A stretch of DNA of 64,000 nucleotides from Jeotgalibacillus soli (GTDB lineage Bacteria; Bacillota; Bacilli; Bacillales; Jeotgalibacillaceae). Shown piece by piece: positions 37,876 to 49,241 of this stretch; the stretch's first letter is position 1; the number at the start of each line of letters is the position of its first letter. A program made the position numbers and the translations under genes. The notes under the pieces were generated by a model that did not search any database, had not been told where the DNA came from, and was given only the letters and a program-made list of their open reading frames with translations. The stretch lies in NCBI RefSeq assembly GCF_000829435.1, contig NZ_JXRP01000018.1, forward strand, positions 248,001 to 312,000. The letters run 5' to 3'.

Positions 37876-37998
37876 ATGAACTGGGATCAGTTTATCGATT
37901 TTTGTTTAAAGCTTCCTATTGAAAATATACGAGTGCTGCTTGACAGGTTACACGACAGCCTAAGGTATTTTTTGAAAAGTAATGAAAAGAATGATTGA
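37876..37998 (+). CDS. Possible 40-residue peptide
   Basis: ATG 37876 opens MNWDQFIDFCLKLPIENIRV and runs to FLKSNEKND. An in-frame TTG at 37834 follows TAGGTGG and would make 54 residues. It has an amphipathic helical look. Its end overlaps the -35 of the Fur-box promoter. No family recognised, so it may be noncoding. Confidence 0.25.
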   Translation: MNWDQFIDFCLKLPIENIRVLLDRLHDSLRYFLKSNEKND

Positions 37999-38055
37999 TT
38001 TTAAAGAGAAATTACGTATACTTAACTATATAAATGATAATGAAACTCAATATCA
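37995..38055 (+). promoter_or_regulatory. Promoter with Fur box upstream of the siderophore ATPase gene
   Basis: TTGATT (37995-38000), 16 bases, TATACT (38017-38022). The 21-base segment 38035-38055, starting TGATAAT and ending ATATCA, matches 18 of 21 positions of the Bacillus Fur operator made of overlapping 7-1-7 repeats. It covers the expected transcription start. Confidence 0.7.
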
Positions 38056-38085
38056 TTTATATCTCAAATGCTTATATAAAATAAA

Positions 38086-38236
38086 AGCTATGTTAAAGTT
38101 TATTGTTGATTTTTGCAAAGCGTAGTTTGGAGCGGAAGACGTGAGAATCCCTTGGAAAAAGCGAGTGCAGGCTTATGATGCGCCCACGGAAAGCAAATGT
38201 CTGCGCACTGCAATCATCAGACACATTTAACAAAGC
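38086..38236 (+). repeat. Dispersed TIR-bounded intergenic repeat, copy 2 (about 151 bp)
   Basis: The ends AAGCTATGTTAAAG..ATTGTTGATTTTTGC and AATCATCAG..CATTTAACAAAGC match copy 1 at 26931-27029. The central part is longer (GAGCGGAAGACGTGAG..CGGAAAGCAAATGTC) and resembles a hairpin-forming intergenic repeat common in Bacillaceae. It lies between the Fur-box promoter and the ATPase start. Confidence 0.75.
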
Positions 38237-38270
38237 CAAAATAAAAAATGAAAGACAAGGAGTGGTTATC

Positions 38271-39044
38271 TTGTGGAAACTCCAAACTGATAATATGTCT
38301 ATTTGCTATGGTGCCAAAGATGTAGTTACGAAAATTAATTTAACGATTCCTGCTGAAAAAATAACCGCAATTGTAGGTCCTAATGGATCTGGAAAATCAA
38401 CCATTCTACGAGCCATATCAAGAATGATTCCAGCAAGGGAAGGAAATGTATTTATAAACGGAGAAAATCTCCTAACAATTCCAGATGTTGAATTTGCTAA
38501 AAATCTCTCCATTCTTTCGCAATCCCCAGATTACGTTTCAGGTTTGACGACTCGCGAATTAATTTCTTACGGGAGATTGCCTAGAAAAAAAGGATTTGGC
38601 AAGCTTGAACATATGGATGTACAAGCCGTTGAATGGGCCCTTGATGTGACGAACATGAAGAGTTTAGCTGACGTGGCTTTTGAGGAATTGTCCGATGGTC
38701 AACGACAAAAAGCGTGGATTGCAGTAACCATCGCGCAGGATGCTTCTATTTTAATACTGGATGAACCTATGACTTATTTAGATTTGCAGCAACAACTCGA
38801 AGTGATGAAACTGATGGAAAGATTAAACAAGGAGTTTGATAAAACAATTGTGATGGCGCTGCATGACCTCAATCAAGCTGCTAGATTTGCTGACAAAATA
38901 ATTGCAATTAAGGAGGGAAGCATTTTGGCTGAAGGAAGCCCAGCAGATGTACTTAGAGCTGAGACATTATGCCGCTTATACGGAATTGAAGCAACTGTTG
39001 ATATGGATCCTAAAATAGGGAAGCTAGTATGTTATACATATTAA
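38271..39044 (+). CDS. Iron-siderophore ABC transporter ATPase (FecE family)
   Basis: A 257-residue ATPase. Walker A is GPNGSGKST, signature region LSDGQRQKAWIA, Walker B ILILDEPMTYLD, then the His loop ALHDLNQAARFAD. This is the FecE/FhuC group that powers ferric-siderophore uptake. TTG 38271 (MWKLQTDNMSICYG) follows ACAAGGAGTGGTTATC; the longer in-frame ATG at 38175 begins inside a repeat and is not used. No permease or binding protein gene is next to it, so it must serve importers encoded elsewhere. Confidence 0.88.
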   Translation: MWKLQTDNMSICYGAKDVVTKINLTIPAEKITAIVGPNGSGKSTILRAISRMIPAREGNVFINGENLLTIPDVEFAKNLSILSQSPDYVSGLTTRELISYGRLPRKKGFGKLEHMDVQAVEWALDVTNMKSLADVAFEELSDGQRQKAWIAVTIAQDASILILDEPMTYLDLQQQLEVMKLMERLNKEFDKTIVMALHDLNQAARFADKIIAIKEGSILAEGSPADVLRAETLCRLYGIEATVDMDPKIGKLVCYTY

Positions 39045-39142
39045 TAAATACAAGATGAAAAATAATTTGGATAATTTTTGTGAAATAAGTGCTTAGAGGT
39101 GGTTACCCGTAATTGACGCAATCTATGCCTATACAATTCTTT

Positions 39143-39173
39143 AAAGCTGCATGTAGCTCCATGCGGCTTTTTC
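39143..39173 (+). terminator. Terminator after the FecE-like gene
   Basis: AAAGCTGCATG/CATGCGGCTTT with a 6-base loop, then TT. The rest of the 300-bp gap to 39345 shows nothing certain. Confidence 0.75.
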
Positions 39174-39345
39174 TAATGGAGAAATAGTAAACCATAAAAT
39201 GAAATAGATTGATTTTTTTCAACAAAAAAGGTTTAATTGTTTATAATTGATGCAACGAAAGACAATAAGAGGAATTTTATGTAAAAATTAGTAAAGTCAT
39301 TCCTGTTGAATTTAAGTCTGTGAAAACGTAAAGGAGGAGATCATT

Positions 39346-39561
39346 GTGGATAAAGCACCTGAAAGTAAAGTGCATTTTACCCCTGTAATCGAAGTAAATG
39401 ATCAGACCTTTCGTGTTGAAATGGTAGAGCATAGAGATTATTTTGTGCTTTCTGCAAGAGTGGATGAACAGAAAGTGATTTCCGTACCAGGCTTTGATAT
39501 AGAAATGATGCTGCAACAGCTAGAACATAATATTCGATATTATTTCGATCAGAAAAAATGA
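39346..39561 (+). CDS. Hypothetical protein, 71 residues
   Basis: GTG 39346 follows AAAGGAGGAGATCATT, a strong ribosome binding site. The product (MDKAPESKVHFTPVIEVND..) is acidic, with no Cys and no membrane segment, ending QLEHNIRYYFDQKK. It is closed by its own terminator. No family recognised. Confidence 0.65.
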   Translation: MDKAPESKVHFTPVIEVNDQTFRVEMVEHRDYFVLSARVDEQKVISVPGFDIEMMLQQLEHNIRYYFDQKK

Positions 39562-39568
39562 GTTCATT

Positions 39569-39594
39569 ACCTGCCTTTTTGGTAGGTTTTTTTT
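39569..39594 (+). terminator. Terminator
   Basis: ACCTGCC/GGTAGGT with a T-run of eight. Confidence 0.8.
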
Positions 39595-39817
39595 AGGTAG
39601 TTATTTTGGATTTAAAAGTAAGTTCTTTGGAATAAAAAGCGATTCCCTGATCTATTCTATTTGAATGCTAGTACCAAATCCTGATCTTTCCCTGTAATAA
39701 AAAATCCGATTGAATATTTTATACATACCTAATCATATGGTGAATAATAGGTAATAAAAATGGGTATAGACCAATAAGGAAATCGTTTACAAATGACTAA
39801 AAGGAGGTTTAGGGAAA

Positions 39818-40048
39818 ATGTCGTCTATTATAAAAAAAATAGATGTGTTGATCCGTATTTTTCTTATAGCTGGTATATCCTCGATGATTTTATATTACGT
39901 CACTTCTTTTCAAATTGAAATACAATCTATTCTTTCTATTCTTTTATTAATCGTATTAATTTTGTCCTCATTGGCCCTGATTGTGCTAGGCAGCATCAAG
40001 CTCTATCGCCACAATATGAATGTGCAATCAAATTCAGAGCGTATTTAA
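39818..40048 (+). CDS. Small two-helix membrane protein, 76 residues
   Basis: Two hydrophobic stretches (IRIFLIAGISSMILYYVTSF and SILSILLLIVLILSSLALIV) joined by a short acidic loop, with a basic C-terminal end. AAAAGGAGG lies somewhat far upstream (12 bases). No family recognised. Confidence 0.6.
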   Translation: MSSIIKKIDVLIRIFLIAGISSMILYYVTSFQIEIQSILSILLLIVLILSSLALIVLGSIKLYRHNMNVQSNSERI

Positions 40049-40159
40049 ACGGCAATTCATTTCATGCAATCAATTAGCTATTTTTATAATTTCGTGTATA
40101 ATCCTTTCATTAGGCTCGTTAAATCTTAATATACTTATTTTTAAAGCCGGAGAGAGGAC

Positions 40160-40795
40160 GTGGCTCTTTTGAGTCAATTTGGATCACTTGCTAAAAGTGT
40201 ACGCATAGAAAAAAAGTATGGAAAAATAAAGTTGATTTCGCATGATCCAATGCTTCAATGGATTGGAACGGGAAGAAGTGCAGTGGCTTTTCGTATTGGC
40301 GAAACAGATCTTGCTATAAAGGTATTTTTACCGGAGCTTGATCAAACTGCTTTAGAGGAAGCAGAAATTTACCGGTTACTTGAAGGGATCTCTTATTATC
40401 CTCATCTTTATGAATCGGGAGCAAATTACCTGGTGATGAGCTATATAGACGGAATGACGCTGTTCGACTGTCTTGTAAACGGGGTGCACATTTCAAAAGC
40501 TTATTTAGATGAGGTAGATAAAGCTTTACAGCAGGCAAGTGATCGTGGCTTAACACCGTCAGATATTCATTTGCGTAATATTCTTATGACAAATCAGGGC
40601 AGCGTCAAGCTGATCGATGTTGCAAGATTTCGGCAAGTAAAAGAACAGGATACACAATGGGAAGATTTAAAGCGTGCCTATACAATATATGAAAAGCGGT
40701 ATTTTCCTAAGAAGATATCGCCTTTTTGGTTGAATCAAATAGCAGCATTATACAAGCGCCAGCTACTTCCCAAATTTGAACGAAAAACATCATAA
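40160..40795 (+). CDS. Serine/threonine protein kinase-like protein (YrzF type)
   Basis: A 211-residue single-domain kinase-fold protein. A Gly-loop-like GTGRSAVAF, the ATP Lys in DLAIKVFL, the helix-C Glu in LEEAEIYRLLE, a catalytic loop variant SDIHLRNIL (instead of HRDxKxxN) and the metal Asp in KLIDVARF (instead of DFG) are visible, so activity is possible though atypical. GTG 40160 follows CCGGAGAGAGGAC. The substrate is unknown; related small kinases occur near metabolic genes in Bacillus. Confidence 0.72.
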   Translation: MALLSQFGSLAKSVRIEKKYGKIKLISHDPMLQWIGTGRSAVAFRIGETDLAIKVFLPELDQTALEEAEIYRLLEGISYYPHLYESGANYLVMSYIDGMTLFDCLVNGVHISKAYLDEVDKALQQASDRGLTPSDIHLRNILMTNQGSVKLIDVARFRQVKEQDTQWEDLKRAYTIYEKRYFPKKISPFWLNQIAALYKRQLLPKFERKTS

Positions 40796-40888
40796 TTAAG
40801 GGAACCGATAAATCCCATTACTAGGGGATTGCTGTCATGCAGCAAAATAGAGTAAAGTGGTGTTAAAAAATTTCTAGGAGTGAAAATA

Positions 40889-41449
40889 GTGCCATTTAAC
40901 GGACAACAAATGCTGCCAGCCATAAGATCGATGAAGGATTTTGATAAAATGCTTAAATATCCTTTTCATTATGGGGTGTTTTTAGATTTACATGTAGGGA
41001 TGTTAAAAAGTGTATTTGATTACGCTCGTAGTAAAAACAGGGAAATGTTTCTTCATCTTGATTTAATACATGGACTTTCAAGTGATGAACATGCGACAGA
41101 ATATATCTGCCAAACAATCAGGCCATATGGAATTATTTCAACAAGAGGCAGCGTGATAAAAAAAGCGCGCCAGCTTGGTGTACGCGCGATTATGCGCACA
41201 TTTGTCATTGACTCAAGTGCGCTTGAAAGAAGTATTCAGCTTATCCACAAAACAGATCCAGATTATATAGAAGTTTTGCCAGGCGTTGTACCAAAAGTAA
41301 TTGAGCGGATTCGTATGGAAACGGGAAAACCTATTATAGCAGGTGGCCTTATTGATACGACGGAGGAAGTTGATTTAGCAATCAAAGCTGGAGCCTCTGC
41401 AATAACGTCATCATCCACCGCGCTATGGGAGATGTATACGCCAAAATAA
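40889..41449 (+). CDS. glpP: Glycerol uptake operon antiterminator GlpP
   Basis: A 186-residue RNA-binding antiterminator that, with glycerol-3-phosphate bound, lets transcription pass the leader terminators of glpFK and glpD. The core motifs match GlpP: PAIRSMKDFDKML, LHLDLIHGLSSDE, GIISTRGSVI, YIEVLPGVVPKVI and IAGGLI. GTG 40889 (MPFNGQQ) is preferred because AGGAG (40876-40880) is then 8 bases away; a GTG at 40880 lies in the ribosome binding site. The genes it controls follow on the same strand. Confidence 0.94.
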   Translation: MPFNGQQMLPAIRSMKDFDKMLKYPFHYGVFLDLHVGMLKSVFDYARSKNREMFLHLDLIHGLSSDEHATEYICQTIRPYGIISTRGSVIKKARQLGVRAIMRTFVIDSSALERSIQLIHKTDPDYIEVLPGVVPKVIERIRMETGKPIIAGGLIDTTEEVDLAIKAGASAITSSSTALWEMYTPK

Positions 41450-41485
41450 AATTTTGCATTTCGGAATAAATTTGCAAGGAATTTG

Positions 41486-41514
41486 TTGACAGCGTTTTCA
41501 TTCGCTGTTAAACT
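41486..41514 (+). promoter_or_regulatory. glpF promoter overlapped by a cre box
   Basis: TTGACA (41486-41491), 17 bases, TAAACT (41509-41514). TTGACAGCGTTTTCAT (41486-41501) matches 15 of 16 cre positions and covers the -35, so CcpA would exclude RNA polymerase. Confidence 0.82.
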
Positions 41515-41545
41515 AGCATTAAGTTAATATTCCGTGCAGAGATGA

Positions 41546-41602
41546 AGAGACTCACTAGTACTTTTACACCTTACAACAGGGTAAAGTCCGTGAGTCTCTT
41601 TG
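41546..41602 (+). terminator. GlpP-controlled leader terminator of glpFK
   Basis: AGAGACTCAC/GTGAGTCTCT with an inner ACTTTTAC/GTAAAGT stem, followed by TTGTC, within the 130-base leader. This is the expected target of GlpP antitermination. Confidence 0.8.
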
Positions 41603-41659
41603 TCATCCTCTAGCATGGTGCAATACATCTATTAAATAAGATATAGGGAGGTTTGAAGG

Positions 41660-43989
<2,330 letters not shown>

Positions 43990-44002
43990 TTTATAAATAT
44001 GC

Positions 44003-44098
44003 TATAGTGTAACTAAGTTAATAAACGGGTAGAGACTTAGAGAGGCCTGAATTCATTATGAATGTACGATCATAATGCAATTCTGCCTCTCTTTTTTC
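44003..44098 (+). terminator. GlpP-controlled leader terminator of glpD, with upstream -10
   Basis: AGAGAGGC (44039-44046) pairs with GCCTCTCT (44085-44092), extended inward through GAATT/AATTC and TTATG/CATAA, then TTTTTT. TATAGT at 44003-44008 may be the -10 of the promoter; the -35 would lie inside the end of glpK. The terminator sits 80 bases upstream of glpD. Confidence 0.82.
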
Positions 44099-44179
44099 TG
44101 TTATGGAAAAACATGGATATTCATTGCGCGGTAATATGGCACGTATTTATAGGGAATGAATTCTAAGGAGGAGTATTAG

Positions 44180-45859
44180 ATGAAAACTTTTTCAAGCATA
44201 CAACGAAGTCAGCAATTAAAGGATATGAGTCAGGAAGTATACGACGTAATTGTGATCGGTGGAGGAATTACTGGAGCAGGAATTGCACTCGATGCTGTAA
44301 CACGCGGAATGAAAGTAGCAGTAGTGGAAATGCAGGACTTTGCTGGAGGAACATCTAGCCGCTCAACAAAGCTTGTTCACGGTGGATTGCGTTATTTAAA
44401 GCAGTTTGAAGTCAAAATGGTTGCTGAAGTTGGAAAAGAGCGTGCGATTGTATATGAAAATGGTGCTCATGTTACCACGCCTGAATGGATGTTGCTGCCA
44501 ATTCATAAAGGCGGTTCATTCGGTAAATACAGTACATCTGTTGGATTGCGAGTCTATGACTACTTGGCAGGCGTAAAACGAAAAGAACGCCGTAAAATGT
44601 TAAATGCAGATGAAACAATAAAACGTGAACCGTTAGTGAAAAAAGAAGGGCTGCGTGGAGCAGGATATTATGTTGAATATCGTACTGATGATGCAAGGCT
44701 AACCATTGAAGTGATTAAAAAAGCGGTTGAGTTCGGAGCGGACTTTATTAACTATGTAAAAGCAGAACGTTTTACGTACGACAAAAAGAAAGTTTCCGGT
44801 ATTGAAGTAGTCGACCGTTTGACTGGTGAAGCACATACCCTTCTTGGACGTAAAGTAGTCAACGCTGCAGGTCCTTGGGTTGATGATGTTCGAAGCAGGG
44901 ATTATTCAAAAAATACGAAGAATCTTCGATTAACGAAAGGCGTACACTTAGTTATTGATCAATCTGTTTTCCCATTGAAACAAGCCATATACTTTGACAC
45001 GCAGGATAAGCGTATGATTTTTGCAATCCCTCGAAACGGAAAAGCATATGTTGGGACGACAGATACATTTTATGATAATACACAGGATCCAGCGAATCCA
45101 AAAATGACATTGGCAGACCGTGATTATATATTAGAAGCGATTCACTATATGTTTCCTGATGTAAAAGTGACGGCAGACGATGTTGAATCAAGCTGGGCTG
45201 GTGTTCGTCCGTTGATCTATGAAGAAGGAAAAGACCCTTCTGAAATCTCACGTAAAGATGAAGTGTGGGAGCACGAAAGCGGGCTCATTACCATCGCGGG
45301 AGGAAAACTTACAGGATATCGTAAAATGGCAGAGCATGTAGTTGATCTTGTTTCAAAGCGCTTAAAAACAGAGACAAAACAATCATTTGCTGAAAGCCGC
45401 ACCATCAACCTGCCAATTTCAGGAGCAGATTTTGGCGGATCACGACACTTTAAATCTTTTGTGGATAAAAAGGCTGCAGAGGCTACTCAATTTGGACTCA
45501 CAGAGGAAGAAGGGCGAAAGCTTGCTTCATTCTACGGTACTAATGTTGACCAGCTCTTTAAACTTGCCCATGCTGCTAAAGGAATTGAGCTTGAAGCACC
45601 GATGACGCCAGTCGTTCATGCAGAAGTTGTCTATGCTGTGCAAGAGGAAATGACGGTAAAACCTGTTGACTTCTTTATTAGACGAACAGGAAGACTCTTC
45701 TTTGATATCGAATGGGTACAGCGTCATAAAGAGCCTGTCATGAAGTTGATGAAAAATCTTCTTCAATGGGATGATGAAACTTACCAAACATACCAAGCTG
45801 AGCTTGAAAAAGAAATTGAAGATGCTGTAGTTCCTATTGACTTACCTGTTCACAACTAA
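44180..45859 (+). CDS. glpD: Aerobic glycerol-3-phosphate dehydrogenase
   Basis: A 559-residue FAD-dependent, membrane-associated dehydrogenase that oxidises glycerol-3-phosphate to dihydroxyacetone phosphate and passes electrons to menaquinone. The FAD motif is [13 protein letters not shown], followed by [20 protein letters not shown]. Start ATG 44180 after TAAGGAGGAGTATTAG. It is preceded by its own leader terminator. Confidence 0.96.
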   Translation: MKTFSSIQRSQQLKDMSQEVYDVIVIGGGITGAGIALDAVTRGMKVAVVEMQDFAGGTSSRSTKLVHGGLRYLKQFEVKMVAEVGKERAIVYENGAHVTTPEWMLLPIHKGGSFGKYSTSVGLRVYDYLAGVKRKERRKMLNADETIKREPLVKKEGLRGAGYYVEYRTDDARLTIEVIKKAVEFGADFINYVKAERFTYDKKKVSGIEVVDRLTGEAHTLLGRKVVNAAGPWVDDVRSRDYSKNTKNLRLTKGVHLVIDQSVFPLKQAIYFDTQDKRMIFAIPRNGKAYVGTTDTFYDNTQDPANPKMTLADRDYILEAIHYMFPDVKVTADDVESSWAGVRPLIYEEGKDPSEISRKDEVWEHESGLITIAGGKLTGYRKMAEHVVDLVSKRLKTETKQSFAESRTINLPISGADFGGSRHFKSFVDKKAAEATQFGLTEEEGRKLASFYGTNVDQLFKLAHAAKGIELEAPMTPVVHAEVVYAVQEEMTVKPVDFFIRRTGRLFFDIEWVQRHKEPVMKLMKNLLQWDDETYQTYQAELEKEIEDAVVPIDLPVHN

Positions 45860-45877
45860 TTGTTGAGGGGATAATTT

Positions 45878-46813
45878 ATGAAAATAACATCCTTCTTTCC
45901 TGTTTCTGACGGGCTGGAAATCTTTCACTGTGAATGGCGTTCAGAACAGCATGTAATTAAAGGGATAGTACAGCTTACGCATGGCATGGTCGAACATATT
46001 AGTCGCTATGAAGAGCTTGCAAGCTCTTTAATTCAACAGGGCTATCATGTAGTCGGGCATGATCATCGCGGTCATGGCCATACGGCTGAGCGAAACGGCA
46101 AGCAGGGCCACTTTGCAGATCAAAATGGTTTTTCCAGAGTGGTAGAGGATTTGAAGGAAATTAATGATGATATAAGATCCAGATTTCCTTCTTTACCCGT
46201 CTATCTGATTGGTCACAGCATGGGTTCTTATGTGTCGAGGCGTTTTATCCAGCTTTATTCAAATCAAATAGACGGGATCATTATTTCAGGAACAGGCGGA
46301 CCATTAGGAATGGCTGGCGGATTTGGCAAAACAGTTGCCAGTGGAATAACGTTCATTCAAAGTCCTCTTGCCTCGGCCTATATGATAAGTGAATTAATTT
46401 TTATTCCTTATAATAAAGCATTTCGACCTAGCCGGACAAAAGTGGATTGGCTATCCCGTGATGATCACGAGGTTGATGGGTATGTGCAGGATCCACTCTG
46501 CGGATTTCTTTGCACCAATCAGTTTTATAAGGACTTGTTTGGAGGAATTAAATTAATTAACGAAAAGCGTGAAATCGAGAGAATTCGTAAAGATTTGCCG
46601 ATCCTGTTTATAAGTGGCACCAGGGACCCTGTTGGACGAAATGGCAAAGGAGTCATGGCTGCCGCTAAGCAATATGCAGTTGCAGAACTTGAAGAGGTTG
46701 AAGTTCGTCTTTATGAAGAAGCGAGACATGAATTGTTTAAGGAAATAAATCGACAAGCTGTTTTTCAAGATGTCGTTCATAAATTGGACAGTTGGACTAG
46801 CTCTAAATCTTAA
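45878..46813 (+). CDS. Alpha/beta hydrolase, monoacylglycerol lipase-like
   Basis: A 311-residue cytoplasmic serine hydrolase of the Hydrolase_4 (lysophospholipase/monoacylglycerol lipase) family. The nucleophile elbow is GHSMGSY, the oxyanion region HGMVEH, with GHDHRGHG before it, an Asp in GTRDPVG and a His in EARHELFKE completing the triad. It is 18 bases after glpD, so it is likely in the glycerol operon; release of glycerol from acylglycerols would fit but is inferred. Confidence 0.85.
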   Translation: MKITSFFPVSDGLEIFHCEWRSEQHVIKGIVQLTHGMVEHISRYEELASSLIQQGYHVVGHDHRGHGHTAERNGKQGHFADQNGFSRVVEDLKEINDDIRSRFPSLPVYLIGHSMGSYVSRRFIQLYSNQIDGIIISGTGGPLGMAGGFGKTVASGITFIQSPLASAYMISELIFIPYNKAFRPSRTKVDWLSRDDHEVDGYVQDPLCGFLCTNQFYKDLFGGIKLINEKREIERIRKDLPILFISGTRDPVGRNGKGVMAAAKQYAVAELEEVEVRLYEEARHELFKEINRQAVFQDVVHKLDSWTSSKS

Positions 46814-46902
46814 CAAATAATTGCTTTTTCTATAGGATTCTTTTCGATAGGAATAAAAAATGATATGATCATACACATCTTATCTTGAAAGCAGTGAATA
46901 GA

Positions 46903-47826
46903 ATGGTTAAAAAGCAAGTAATTGCGATTATAGGCCCGACAGCTGTTGGAAAAACAGCAGCAAGTATTGCTATTGCTAAACAATTAAATGGTGAAATAAT
47001 CAACGGGGATGCTATGCAGGTGTACAGAGAATTAGATATCGGTACAGCAAAAATTCGCCCAGAAGAAATGGAAGGGATCCCCCATCACTTGTTTGATATA
47101 AAAGAGCCTGATGAATCCTTTTCAGTTGCCGAATTTCAGCAGCTGGTACGTGAGAAGATTGAAGAGATATCAGCACGCGGTCATGTTCCAATTATTGTAG
47201 GAGGAACGGGATTATATGTGCAGTCCGTTTTATTCGATTATCAATTTTCTGATGAAGGGAAAAACGAGAGTCTCCGTTTGTCACTAGAACATCAGGTCGA
47301 AAAACAGGGAATTATGCCATTATACGAGGAGCTGCATTTGATTGATCCAGCGGCAGCTCAATCAATTCACCCAAACAATGAACGACGCGTGATTCGAGCG
47401 CTAGAGGTCTATCACACGACGGGAAAGACCCCTACCGAATGGCAGTCCACTCAGTCTCCTGAACCGTTATATCATCATCACATTATTGGACTGACAATGG
47501 AGCGGGAAAAGCTTTATTCAAGAATTAACCAACGAGTGGATAAGATGCTGGACCAGGGCTTGCTTGAAGAAGTACAGCGCTTAAACCGATCAGGACTTAG
47601 AGATGTGCAGTCCATACAGGCCATTGGATATAAAGAGCTTTATCTTTATTTCGATCATCAATGCACACTGGAAACCGCGATTGAACGGTTAAAGCAAAAT
47701 TCAAGACGTTACGCAAAGCGTCAATTAACATGGTTTCGAAATAAAATGAACGTAACATGGTTTGATATGACAGAGCATCCTGATAAAAAAATCAAAGATA
47801 TGTTACAATTTTTAGCAGGAAAATAG
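46903..47826 (+). CDS. miaA: tRNA dimethylallyltransferase MiaA
   Basis: A 307-residue enzyme that prenylates A37 of tRNAs reading UNN codons; its product is the substrate of MiaB (23.1 kb). Motifs include the P-loop GPTAVGKT, DAMQVYRELDIGTAK, IIVGGTGLYVQSV and RRYAKRQLTWFRN. ATG 46903 (MVKKQVIAII) is the conserved start; earlier in-frame TTG/GTG codons add unconserved residues. It is followed by hfq. Confidence 0.95.
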   Translation: MVKKQVIAIIGPTAVGKTAASIAIAKQLNGEIINGDAMQVYRELDIGTAKIRPEEMEGIPHHLFDIKEPDESFSVAEFQQLVREKIEEISARGHVPIIVGGTGLYVQSVLFDYQFSDEGKNESLRLSLEHQVEKQGIMPLYEELHLIDPAAAQSIHPNNERRVIRALEVYHTTGKTPTEWQSTQSPEPLYHHHIIGLTMEREKLYSRINQRVDKMLDQGLLEEVQRLNRSGLRDVQSIQAIGYKELYLYFDHQCTLETAIERLKQNSRRYAKRQLTWFRNKMNVTWFDMTEHPDKKIKDMLQFLAGK

Positions 47827-47875
47827 ACTTATAAGGAGAATACTTGTTAGTAGAGAGCGAAGAGGAGGCGTATAG

Positions 47876-48112
47876 ATGAAACAAGCCATCAATATTCAAG
47901 ATCAAATATTAAATCAGCTTCGTAAGGACGGTACCCTTGTAACAGTATTTCTTTTAAACGGATATCAAATCCGGGGTCAGGTAAAAGCGTTTGATAACTT
48001 TACTGTCCTGCTTGAATCAGAAGGAAAACAGCAATTGGTTTACAAACATGGAATCTCAACCTTTGTCCCTGCAAAGGCAGTAAAGATACAAGCAGTTGAA
48101 GCAGAAAGGTAA
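47876..48112 (+). CDS. hfq: RNA chaperone Hfq
   Basis: A 78-residue Sm-like hexameric RNA-binding protein. Sm1 ([25 protein letters not shown]) and Sm2 ([12 protein letters not shown]) are intact, with the KH pair. Start ATG 47876 after GAAGAGGAGGCGTATAG. It follows miaA in the usual order. Confidence 0.97.
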   Translation: MKQAINIQDQILNQLRKDGTLVTVFLLNGYQIRGQVKAFDNFTVLLESEGKQQLVYKHGISTFVPAKAVKIQAVEAER

Positions 48113-48117
48113 TACTG

Positions 48118-48147
48118 AAAAAATGTCCCTGAAGGGGCATTTTTTTA
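48118..48147 (+). terminator. Terminator of miaA-hfq
   Basis: ATGTCCC/GGGGCAT with a TGAA loop and seven T. Confidence 0.85.
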
Positions 48148-48216
48148 TGTGCTCTTTTTTTCTTTTAATCAGCATAGAATTAAGAATAGTGTGAACGGGA
48201 AGGTGAGGTGTTAGAT

Positions 48217-49179
48217 ATGACCCGGCATGTGAGTACAACCAAAAAGGGTCAAATCAATATCGTCATTCAGTCTGATCCTGATCGTATCATCGACCGTCAT
48301 AATGAAGTCCACCAACAAGAGCATGACCTGCATCCCACTTGGACTGGAATCGAACGTGAATTTCGCTCACTCGTTGGAATGGGCGAAGTAAAGGAAATGC
48401 TTAAGCACATCGTAGCATGGAATATTATTAATCAAAAAAGGAAAGAGATTGGACTTATTGCTGACCATCATGCTCTTCATATGCTGTTTAAAGGAAACCC
48501 TGGAACGGGCAAAACGACTGTAGCTCGAATTATGGCGAAGCAGCTTTGTGATTTAAATATTCTATCTAAAGGTCACCTGGTTGAAGTAGAGCGAGCTGAT
48601 CTTGTTGGTGAATATATCGGGCATACTGCAAATAAAACACGTGACCTTATTAAAAAGTCGATGGGAGGGATTCTCTTTATTGACGAAGCGTATGCACTGG
48701 CGCGTGGAGGAGAAAAAGATTTCGGGCGAGAAGCAATCGATACGCTAGTCAAGCATATGGAGGATAAAAAAGATGATTTTATTCTTATTCTAGCAGGCTA
48801 CAGCAGTGAAATGGATGCCTTTCTTCGTTTAAATCCAGGGCTGCGAAGCAGGTTTCCACATGTCATAACATTTCCAGACTATACGGCTGAGGAATTAATG
48901 GAAATTGCTCGTAAGCTTTGCAAAGAAAAACAATATACACTTACGTCCGGTGCAGCAGACCGCGTTTCAAGTTATATACGCAGAGCAATAGGAAACACCC
49001 CGTCGTCTGCTAAGGATAATGGACGATTTATACGCAACACGATCGAAACGATAATACGAACTCAGTCGGTGAGACTATTAAAACAACAGTTATTTACTAG
49101 GCAGGAATTAATGATGGTGACGGAACGGGATGTAGTGGAGGCGCTTAGTGAAGAAAATTCACAAAAAGCTTCAAGCTAA
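48217..49179 (+). CDS. spoVK: Stage V sporulation protein K (AAA+ ATPase)
   Basis: A 320-residue CbxX/CfqX-type AAA+ protein needed for spore maturation in B. subtilis. Walker A GNPGTGKTT, Walker B GILFIDEAYAL, and the sensor and arginine-finger region NPGLRSRFPHVI are present. ATG 48217 (MTRHVSTTKKG) follows GAAGGTGAGGTG; a TTG at 48208 is upstream in frame. The location after hfq matches B. subtilis. Confidence 0.93.
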   Translation: MTRHVSTTKKGQINIVIQSDPDRIIDRHNEVHQQEHDLHPTWTGIEREFRSLVGMGEVKEMLKHIVAWNIINQKRKEIGLIADHHALHMLFKGNPGTGKTTVARIMAKQLCDLNILSKGHLVEVERADLVGEYIGHTANKTRDLIKKSMGGILFIDEAYALARGGEKDFGREAIDTLVKHMEDKKDDFILILAGYSSEMDAFLRLNPGLRSRFPHVITFPDYTAEELMEIARKLCKEKQYTLTSGAADRVSSYIRRAIGNTPSSAKDNGRFIRNTIETIIRTQSVRLLKQQLFTRQELMMVTERDVVEALSEENSQKASS

Positions 49180-49189
49180 TGAGAGACGT

Positions 49190-49217
49190 AACTGCACTCA
49201 TATGAGTGTGGTTTTTT
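49190..49217 (+). terminator. Terminator after spoVK
   Basis: CACTCA/TGAGTG hairpin inside AACTG and GTGGTT, then TTTTTT. Confidence 0.72.
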
Positions 49218-49241
49218 GAGGTCTAATCTCGTATTCTTTTT

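Noticed and set aside
38175-38270. Longer N-terminus of the FecE-like ATPase
   Set aside because: It would be translated from inside the dispersed repeat and lacks a ribosome binding site; TTG 38271 has a good one and fits the family length.
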